The notes under the pieces are model-generated. The model was given only the letters and a program-made list of their open reading frames with translations. It was not told where the DNA came from and did no database searches. A stretch of 64,000 nt of DNA from Skeletonema tropicum (Eukaryota > Bacillariophyta > Thalassiosirophyceae > Thalassiosirales > Thalassiosiraceae). Positions within the stretch are counted from its first letter, which is position 1. The number at the start of each line of letters is the position of its first letter. A program made the translations under genes and the position numbers. Below, piece by piece: positions 55,923-64,000 of this stretch. The DNA is taken from positions 4,278,001 to 4,342,000 of the forward strand of contig CM074128.1 in NCBI GenBank assembly GCA_037178625.1, read 5' to 3'.

Positions 55923-56611
55923 ATTCAAGTTCACTTCTTATTGAGCCACCACGCCACGCACGCATTAATCGCTTCTGATGATATTTACCAAGCGGAAGCA
56001 CGTTCTTTGGTACTAGAGTACGCCGAATAATCACCACGACATTGAGGTTGCGTAGCGAGCGCGGAGGATGGAGGATGGATAGGTTTTGCTTTTTTCGTAT
56101 GTACCTAGGTGAAGGTGGCATGTAGATAAGTTTTACTATACCATTCAACCTTACCGTACCACCACTTTCTGGGCAGATTTCAAGATCTCATGGACTTCGA
56201 CAAAATTGGAACTAAAAGCAGTGTCATGAATACTATTTACTTCGTAGCTGCATTTGATACATTATCTACCTACACTCTTCCTCTTACTCATGCGAAGACG
56301 GCAACGCCAATCCCTCAAATCCCGCTGCAAAGAGAGAGAAAGGCAGTGGGGATATGACGTAGGGCGCCGTGCTACTCGGGGGAAGGCCTGCTGCTTGGCT
56401 GCTCTGCTGCGTTGCTCGTCTTGTTCCTGTTACGAAACATCTCTGCTTGGTCTAAGTATGTAGTGAATGGACTTGTGGTGGCTGTACATCTGCAGGAAGC
56501 CGTTTGAAGAGTGTGCTCAGAGATTTGAATTCCTCTTGAGATACAATGGAAGTCGGAGTATTGGAACTGAGCGTGATGTACATTGTTGGGTGAATCTCGC
56601 TTCTCTATCTC

Positions 56612-56650
<39 letters not shown>

Positions 56651-56655
56651 AGAGG
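56612..56655 (+). repeat. (GA)n microsatellite
   Basis: An uninterrupted GA run of about 30 nt followed by two GAAA interruptions. Confidence 0.95.
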
Positions 56656-57326
56656 AGGCAAATAATGTGCCATAAGATACGCGCGATGGCGATGCATTAT
56701 GGGCGCTACTTGGAGGACAGGCCCTGCTCGACTGCTCAATCAAACTAAACTTGCCATCTTGTTCCTGCCCTGCTAGTAAGGCCTTAGGTCAACAGTCTCT
56801 TCTTGGTCCGAGTTGCGGTGGGGTGGAATTTGGACGGTAGCTGTGTGTAGCTTGCGATACGCCATGCGAAGAGAGTGTCGAAGAGCATACAGACGTTGAA
56901 CTCCTCTCGATTACATTCAACATTTCGTAGCTATCGCTGTCAAGATGCATCGAATGAGACGCCCGATGGTTAATGGAAGATAGCTACGTTGAAAGAGGGA
57001 GAAAATGTTGTTTGTTAGATAAAGTAGGTCAACAATATTTATGAAATAACGTTCATTTGCCACCGAAGAATAAGAGTAGAGTCGGATCTTTGATCCGTTT
57101 GTGGGGATACGTTTCAAGAGAACGAATGGTGGTAAAACGACGGATTTATTGGTCTGGCAAACCCTAAAGGAACTGTGCCCACCGCATCCCCTGAGGAGGA
57201 CGAACACTCTGTTTAAGCCTCTCGACACCTTCAAAGGCCGCTGTGACCAAACCTTGGAAACCAACCATTACTATCTCTCTATCTCGGAACCCCAAACCGA
57301 GTGCACCCGAAGGCCATTAACTTCTT

Positions 57327-57432
57327 GGGCCAATTTATCAATCGCCGGCTATCCTCGGCGATGGGCCAATTTATATAGCACCGGCTTCCACGGTGCTGGG
57401 CCAATTTGTATAGCACCGGCTTCCACGGTGCT
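57327..57432. repeat. Three tandem 35-36-bp hairpin units
   Basis: Each unit is GGGCCAATTT, a few A/T bases, then a perfect 7-bp stem with a 7-8-nt loop. Stems are ATCGCCG/CGGCGAT in unit 1 (57341-57347 with 57356-57362) and AGCACCG/CGGTGCT in units 2 and 3 (57377-57383 with 57391-57397; 57412-57418 with 57426-57432). Two pairs differ between unit 1 and the others, and both sides of the stem changed. Confidence 0.85.
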
Positions 57433-58286
57433 GAAGTTGATTGTTGCTCGATCTCATCTACAAAACTGTTCTTTTCGCCCGATCATGAATCATGTAACTC
57501 ACCTCTGTAATCATCGGTCATCGGCTAAGCAGGCGGCGGCGATGCTTGCGGGTGAACGTTGTTGGAAGGAGGCGTAGTATAGCAAGCGGCCGGCGAGTGG
57601 AGGGGAGTTGGCCGACATGATGGTTTGCTGCTAGCAAATGATGTTGACAGTTTGCTAGATGGAAATTTATGAGCTAAATGAAAACAGCCGCAAGTGATCT
57701 CAACAGCTTTTTTTCTCTCTGCCATCACGAGAAAGCCATCCATGATTGAATGAATGGCTGTGAGAGCTCGATATACTGCCGATCCGCCATGAATGATATG
57801 TGTTCATCGCGCTTGGTGAGCGGAAAAGTTGTTGGAGAAGATCCATCGCGCCATGGGCGCTACTGATTCCGACGCATGAAGAGGAGTGAAATCCTCTTTC
57901 ACTATTCTTTACAGGGGCTTTGGAGAGGCTATGCTATCTCTAGAGTGGCTTTTTAGATCCCGATGCATCGCTTTTTCAGTGGATTATATGCGAATTTGTA
58001 CGTTCTATTTATTGTGTTGGCGATACTTTAAGCTTTTAAAGTACCGAGATCTCTACCATGTGAAGTAAACGTCGTTATGGTTGTGTGTGATATGTGGATG
58101 TGGCATGTGGCCATGACAATGTTGTTGTGTACTATGCTTTGTTCTCCGTCAATACTCTAGACTACCCAGGTCGCCGATTGGACGTATCCACACTACCATA
58201 AAATAAATCATCATCTTTAATCCAGAGAAATGCTGGAATGAATGAAGAGGTGAACCTAATCCTATTCTAGAATTATTGTCGGCAGG

Positions 58287-61200
58287 ATGTTCAATGCAGC
58301 AAACAAACGGCGGCCCAGAGCTAGCAACGAGAGAACTGGCGGCGGCGGCGGCGTTGCAGCATCATCGACAACAACGTCAAGCAACGACAACAAAAGCAAT
58401 ATCAAAGCCCGCTCTTCAACGACACCGCCCACAACAGTTGAAATTGAAAACATACAAATTCACTTTCCCTTCAAACCATACGATGTCCAGACAAAGTACA
58501 TGGCCTCTGTAATACAGGCTTTGAATAAAAAGGAGCATGCGTTGCTCGAGTCGCCCACTGGAACGGGCAAGACGCTCTGCTTGCTGTGTAGTACACTTGC
58601 CTGGCAGCAGCAACATAAAGGAAAGCTAAAGCAACAATTACATAATAATCCCTCTCAGCAGATGATGATGACGCAGCAATCACAGCAGCAAGTTATCCTG
58701 TCGCAAATGTCACAATCCAATAATGAATACAATGGACAAGCGTCAACAGCAGCAACAGCAGCAGTGGCGAATCCACCAGCGAACAAGGTCCCTACCATCA
58801 TTTACGCATCTAGAACACACAGTCAATTATCACAGGTGGTACGAGAATTACGGAATACACGGTATCGACCCAAGCATGCTATACTAGGATCACGAGATCA
58901 CATGTGCATCCATCCAAAAGTCAATCCGACAATTGCCAAGGCGAAAGGGAGTGTCAATGCTAATGACAAGAAGAGTTCATCAGATGTGAATCATGGTTGT
59001 AGTAAATTGAACAAGGAACGAAAATGTGTCTATCGGAACAATCTCGATGATTCCACAGGTGGTAAGAAGGGATCGTCTTCTGCCATCAACTTTGGTCCAG
59101 GACATGAACAACCAATATTAGACATGGAAGACCTCGTCTCCATGGGCAAGCAACAAAAACTATGTCCCTTCTACCACACAAGATCATTCATCAAAGATGC
59201 CGAAATCATATTTGTACCCTACAACTATCTATTCGACCCAGATGCACGAAGTACGACATTGGCAGAAGTGGACTTTGCCAATGCCGTATTGATATTTGAC
59301 GAGGCGCATAATTTAGAAGAGTTTGCGTCGGAAAGTTCGAGTTTTGATTTGACAAGTGCCGATATTGCCGGGTGTGTGGGTGAGGTGCAGAGGGCGTTGC
59401 AGTACCTTCAGCTCAATCCGGAGTTGGGCAATGAGGGGTTGAAGGATAATATGTTGAGGCTCAAGTCAATCTTTTTGAGGTTTGAGCAATATTTGTTGGA
59501 GGGGATAGCTCAGCCTCGTGCTGGTCAGAAGGTGGCAAGTGATGGTGCTGCTAGTCATCCAGGAGAATTCATATTTGACTTGCTCAAAGAAGGTGGTGGT
59601 ATTACACATAAGAACAGTGGGATATTCATTAGCTTTGTTCGGGAAGTAAGTGAGTTTATTATGGAGTTCAAGGGGAATACATCATCTGCCACACCAAAGC
59701 TGGACCATTTCGCTGCATGTACGAAGAAAGTTTTCGGTACTGGGACAGATCTATTGGCGTTGGCGCGTTCCAAGTCTTATCGAGTCCATGTGTCAGCAAA
59801 AAGTAACGACGGTGGTGGCTTTGCAGGTGGACGAACAATTTCATATTGGTGCTTTGCTCCGTCGCTAGCTATGCGGGAACTTACTTTTCTCAATGTGCGG
59901 TCAATTTTAATCACTTCTGGTACATTAGCACCTTTGCCAAGCTTCTCTATGGAGTTGGGTATGAAATTTGAGGTCCAACTTGAGAACGATCATGTCATTC
60001 AACCCGATCAAATATGTGTTAGAGTGCTAGGAAAGGGAGTATCTGGGAAGGAGCTATCCAGTAAATATGGACGAAGAGACGATCCCGAATACATTATAGA
60101 GCTGGGTAACACCTTGGCGAGCCTGGCTGGCCACATACCAGCGGGAATTCTTCTCTTCTTCCCAAGCTACAGTGCAATGCAGACATGTGTAGAGAAGTGG
60201 GGCGGACCTTCTTCAGCGCGCTTTTCTGGTGGGGGAAAGTCTGGTGGTGGAGGAGGTGCCTTCTTCGCTGCTCGTAAAAAGAAGGTAACGAATCCGAAGT
60301 ATTCATTTCCTCAAACTCCGGTTCATTTTTTGGCACAGGGCGCAGAGTCATCGACGCCGTGGAGACGCCTTCTGAGCAAAAAAGCAATCGTTCTTGAGCC
60401 AAGATCAACTTCTGATTTGAACGATGCCATCGCGGAGTTCAAAAAGTTTATTGCTCTCCCGAAAAGTAGTGGATGCATTCTTATGGGCGTTTGTCGTGGA
60501 AAGATTTCAGAGGGAATTGATTTTTCTGATGATATGTGCAGGGCTGTCGTTGTAACTGGCTTGCCATTTGCTCCTTTCTATGATCCGAAAGTCAAGCTCA
60601 AACGAGACTTTCTCGATGCAGCAAGGTTGAGTGAGAGAGCCAAGCCGTCAGACGTGGGTGGCTTTGGTGATAAGACAGCAGGGACCCATGCGCCACCTGC
60701 AGCTACAACATTATCTGGTGGAGAATGGTACAACCAACAAGCACACAGGGCAGTGAATCAGGCTCTTGGGCGTGTCATTCGACATCGCCATGATTATGGA
60801 GCTGTTATTCTTCTTGATCATCGCTTTGCTGAAACGAGGAATCGAGATGGACTGAGTAAGTGGGTTCGTCCACATTTGCGAGAAGAAACGTTCGGATCTG
60901 CGATTCGAGGACTTGTCCAGTTTTTCAAGGATTCAAAAGCAAAGGCAGAGAAGGCAAAAGCCATAGCTTCGCAGTCTATGGATCTGAATCAGCGCCAAAA
61001 CTCTATAGCTTTGAAGTACGAAGAGGAAGATCAGCATGTTCACAAAATTGTCGCTATCAAGCGTTCAGAGAATGTTGACAATGACGGATTTGTGTCACAG
61101 GAACAAATCCTGGGTGAAATAGAACCTGCTGCTAGACCCAGTTATTCTGACTTGCTTCCTCTTAATCCCTCTGTAAAAGAAGAGAAAGGCAGCAACACGG

Positions 61201-62869
61201 CTGCTGCTTCATTGGCGTCAATGTACGCCACAAATGAAAGTTCATCTCTGCCACCCAATCAGTCTAGCAGCCAAGCAAATCCTACCAAAAGCAATTGGTC
61301 AGGACTGGCGAAGAAGCCGTCTACAGATAACTCGTCGTTAGCAAGTAGACGAGGTGCAAAACAAATTTCCGAACCAAGCAGAAAATCCAATGAAACAACA
61401 AAACTCCAAGCTAAAAAGTTTTTTGATGAGGTGAAACTTACTCTAGAAAAAGACGATCTAATGAAGGTGCAACGGCTAGTGGTAACAATGAAAGGCTACG
61501 GGGATGCCAAGAATTCTGCGAAGTATCTAGAAACTACAAAAGAACTTATCAAGCTCTTTGTAGGCAATGCGCTCAAACACGGAGACGGCAAGTGCGTACG
61601 ATTGATAAGGCTATTGTTTCCTCTTTTGCCTGTAAAATTTCGTTACAAAGCCGAGCAGATTGCAGCCATTCTCGTCTTTGACGGGTCGGATTTGCGGCGG
61701 CAGTGCAAGCAGTCGTTGGCAGAAGGAAGAATGCCATCAGAAGATTTTGCTTCAATCAAGAAGATCTTGCTGACCATGATCTTTGACCAGCAAATGTCAT
61801 ATAATTCGAAGATCGACGCATCTAACGACAGAATGGTATTGGAGGATGCCCAAAGAGTGCTCACTATCTTGAATCAACGAGATGTGAATCCGCAAAGTTT
61901 TTTTGATCTGCTTCCAGATCGTCACTTGAGGAAGGTGAAGTCTCTTGCAATTGAGATGAATAAGTCTCGAGCAATTGCTGATGCCAAGAAGAGATCATCT
62001 AATTTCAAAGGCGAAGATTGCGTCAATACTGCCTTGTTTAGGCGCAATACAGAGGCGACATCTATCCGCGTTCCAAAGCAACTTGAAGCGTTGGACGACC
62101 CCAATGCAGAGAAAGACTTGCAAGCAGCACTTCAGCAAGGAATAGCCGTCAATCGGGAGAAGATGGAACGCTTCAATCGCGAAAAAATCAACCGGGTCGC
62201 GGCTGTAAATAAGCAGCATGATGCAAAACCTAAGTACAACAAGCCTCACAACAATCCATATGCGACCAAGCCTTCCAATCCGTACGCAACGAAATCTGCT
62301 AAACCGTTGAAAGAGTCGGCAAAGAGAAACTTACCAACACTTTCATCAGCAGTTGCTGCTAGAAAGCGTCCTTTTCAAGGCACGAACTCCACCAGCGGTG
62401 CAGCCACCAACGATATCCTGCAGGCTCTCGACAGAGTCAAAGCTGATGGCTTCGTGCAAGGAAAAACAAAGTCCGATAGAATCAATGGCAAGATCAACGC
62501 AAATGTGCCTAAAGGCTTTTCGTGTATGATTTGTTACAACTATCCAAAGGAGGTAAGATCATTTTGTACGCTGCTTATTGTTTCTAGTACTTAAATCTGC
62601 TCTAATATCTCATCTTTTGCACGCTCCGTTGAACGATGTAGCCGGCATTGGCAGACTGTGGCCACTCTGCGTGCATTGGATGCTGGAGAAAGTGGCTAGA
62701 GCGCAACAACTCATGTCCCAACTGCAGGAAAGAGACAACAATGAAGAACTTGGCGAAGATGGTGTTCGAAAAGGAGGCAGGGTCCGGCGCCCCAACACTG
62801 ACTCAGATCTGCGAAGATAGTAGCGACGACGATGACGACGAAGAAGAACTTGAGATTATTGCTGGTTGA
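58287..62869 (+). CDS. RTEL1: RTEL1-type Fe-S DNA helicase with C-terminal RING
   Basis: Exons 58287-62552 and 62642-62869, with an 89-bp intron, give about 1,497 residues. Superfamily 2 XPD/FANCJ-group motifs: Walker A LESPTGTGKTLCLL (residues 87-100), YASRTHSQLSQV, four Fe-S cysteines (HMCIH, HGCSK, RKCVY, LCPFY), DEAH at about 338, CRGKISEGIDFSDD (motif V) and QALGRVIRH (motif VI). A harmonin-homology-like region (KKFFDEVKLTLEKDD) lies near residue 1050, and a C3HC4 RING (CMICYNY, CGHSACIGCW, CPNC) is split by the intron. This architecture is that of RTEL1, which disassembles D-loops, T-loops and G-quadruplexes at telomeres and replication forks. A Gln/Ser/Asn-rich insertion of about 60 residues between motifs I and Ia is unusual. 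Nuclear. Confidence 0.92.
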
Positions 62870-62901
62870 ATTGATGCTTGTACCTATGTCTCATGATTTA
62901 G

Positions 62902-63999
62902 CTAATAAATAACCCACATGGCTATCAGGAAAGCAATTACTGCACCTATTTCCATGAACGTCTTCTGAAATATCCACACAAACAAGCTGCGCATATATTC
63001 TGTCTCAGACAAGTGTGTTTCACTGTCACTTACCGAAGATTCTTCATCCATTCTCTCAATTGCTGCTGCTCCTTCGGAAGTGGTAGTTGCTTTCTTCACC
63101 CAACGGCACACTTCCTTGGATATTTTTCTATCGAGTGACTTGTTGTGGGCATCTTTAGCCTTGATCTCTGATATCAACTTCAGCGCATCCTTATCATGTG
63201 GATTCTGTGATATTATTTTCTTCGCATCCACCATAGCATTACGTAGCATGTTGCGACCTATAAATGATCGAGAACGGATCAGCCGTGCCTTCCCTATCAG
63301 CGAATCCAATAATAATGGAACATCCGGCGATGCCTTGCTTTTCTTCAAATACTCACAAAGTGTTATTGTAATAGAGCATGCTAAAACTGCAGAACTACGG
63401 TATTTTTCCTGACGAGTTGCACGCTTGCTTTGCCCAGCACATCCGACATTACCGCTCGTGGGATCTATTTCTGCCAGCTTCACAAGGCAGCGGGATAAAT
63501 TCAGCAGGCAGCGAGGTTGCATGTATGCGTCATCTTTGAAACAAATCGAACAGAGAATGTCTTTCTGTGGTATTGTTGCTTCCTCCTCTTCTCCTTCCTG
63601 AGATATAAATGTAACATCGTATTGATCCGTATCAATGCAATCTACATCAGCAATTACCGCATCTCCATTTCTTCGAGCGATGCAACTTCCACCGATGCTA
63701 ACATTCGATTTTGATGCAATGAAATTTAGAGCAGCCTCGTAGTACGCAGTTGCACAAGTGTAGTCATTTAGCCGCAACAATTGATCTCCACGACTTTTGT
63801 ACAGTTCCACTTTTTCTGCGGTGGACAAGCTCTCTGAATCTGCAATAATTTCACTGTCTTCAAATGGGAGTAATTCCATTAGATCGTCAATTGACGATTC
63901 ACATTCTTCTACAGATCTACCGACGCTATTAAATAGAGGCGCGACTATGAAGTTACCAACACGGCCAAGAGGGACCGGAGCGAGGTCGTCTCTGACGAG
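62902..63999 (-). CDS. TPR protein with tudor-like insert and tail anchor (5' end may be outside the window)
   Basis: The frame is open from 62902 to the window edge. The first internal ATG is at 63877-63879 (325 residues from there), but 40 more codons upstream are open and protein-like (LGRVGNFIVAPLFNS), so the true start may lie beyond 64000. A TPR-like helix pair (KVELYKSRGDQLLRLNDY, ATAYYEAAL) is interrupted by a beta-rich insert, ARRNGDAVIADVDCID then YDVTFISQEGEEEEATIP, resembling a tudor/agenet fold. Further TPR-like helices follow. The last 20 residues are hydrophobic (IGAVIAFLIAMWVIY), a C-terminal tail anchor. The layout recalls membrane-anchored TPR co-chaperones. It converges with RTEL1, 32 bp between stops. 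Confidence 0.65.
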   Translation of the reverse strand, partial: LVRDDLAPVPLGRVGNFIVAPLFNSVGRSVEECESSIDDLMELLPFEDSEIIADSESLSTAEKVELYKSRGDQLLRLNDYTCATAYYEAALNFIASKSNVSIGGSCIARRNGDAVIADVDCIDTDQYDVTFISQEGEEEEATIPQKDILCSICFKDDAYMQPRCLLNLSRCLVKLAEIDPTSGNVGCAGQSKRATRQEKYRSSAVLACSITITLCEYLKKSKASPDVPLLLDSLIGKARLIRSRSFIGRNMLRNAMVDAKKIISQNPHDKDALKLISEIKAKDAHNKSLDRKISKEVCRWVKKATTTSEGAAAIERMDEESSVSDSETHLSETEYMRSLFVWIFQKTFMEIGAVIAFLIAMWVIY

Positions 64000-64000
64000 A

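Larger units (their letters stand above)
55923..58286. other. 2.36-kb gene-free tract
   Basis: No supportable protein gene. It contains a GA microsatellite (56612-56655), a set of three tandem hairpins (57327-57432), and two diverged stretches (about 56360-56560 and 56690-56930) sharing GGGCGC, GGCCTGCT and CTTGTTCCTG in order, perhaps an old duplication. The frame at 57101-57577 has no ATG start and is rejected as a gene. Confidence 0.5.

Noticed and set aside
57101..57577. 158-codon plus-strand frame across the hairpin repeats
   Set aside because: Starts at GTG with no ATG upstream. Its middle repeats only because the DNA units repeat.

Overview
This window is nuclear DNA from a photosynthetic stramenopile, almost certainly a diatom, and a centric (Thalassiosirales-like) one is my guess. 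The evidence is a diatom-type NRT2 nitrate transporter, a diatom-specific-type cyclin, a MutS2 homologue behind a signal peptide with an ASAF-like plastid-targeting motif, a Copia element of the general kind found in diatoms, short GT-AG introns (about 80-290 bp), and tightly packed, often convergent genes. No species can be fixed from the sequence alone.

The left half (1-32.2 kb) is repeat-rich. Positions 1-6.1 kb hold decayed coding remnants and short direct duplications. A RING-finger gene (6.1-7.5 kb) is followed by a 5.25-kb LTR element with a GCCGG target duplication but no recognisable gag-pol (7.6-12.9 kb), then by two inverted-repeat elements (12.9-14.4 kb). An F-box gene (15.7-17.9 kb, one frame break) lies between outlying copies of a 197-bp satellite. 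A complete, very young Copia element (18.2-23.2 kb, identical 290-bp LTRs, GATCT duplication) has inserted inside one satellite monomer. It keeps gag, reverse transcriptase and RNase H, lacks any visible protease or integrase, and its primer-binding site is complementary to its own LTR. The satellite array proper (23.2-32.2 kb) has higher-order structure and contains a solo LTR.

The right half (32.5-64 kb) is gene-dense. In order it holds: a two-pore channel-like gene and a plastid MutS2 homologue (both with many single-base frame breaks), NRT2, an IFRD-family gene, a SAM-domain/glycine-zipper protein, an ER-retained glutathione peroxidase, a GST, an SGNH hydrolase, a 764-aa membrane protein of unknown function, an uncharacterised secretory protein, PRMT1, a small membrane protein, a cyclin, a second GST-like protein, a 2.3-kb gene-free tract with a microsatellite and three tandem hairpins, an RTEL1-type helicase, and a TPR tail-anchored protein running off the window edge. 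Many neighbours converge with 20-240 bp between stops.

The most interesting signals are: the Copia element with a candidate self-priming site and no integrase; the tandem hairpins at 57.3 kb whose stems differ by compensatory base-pair changes; the satellite's higher-order organisation; the non-canonical pore motifs of the channel; and the ER glutathione peroxidase with an ShKT module and a KDEL tail. Frame breaks cluster at 32.5-36.9 kb beside the satellite, so assembly indels and real gene decay both need to be considered there.
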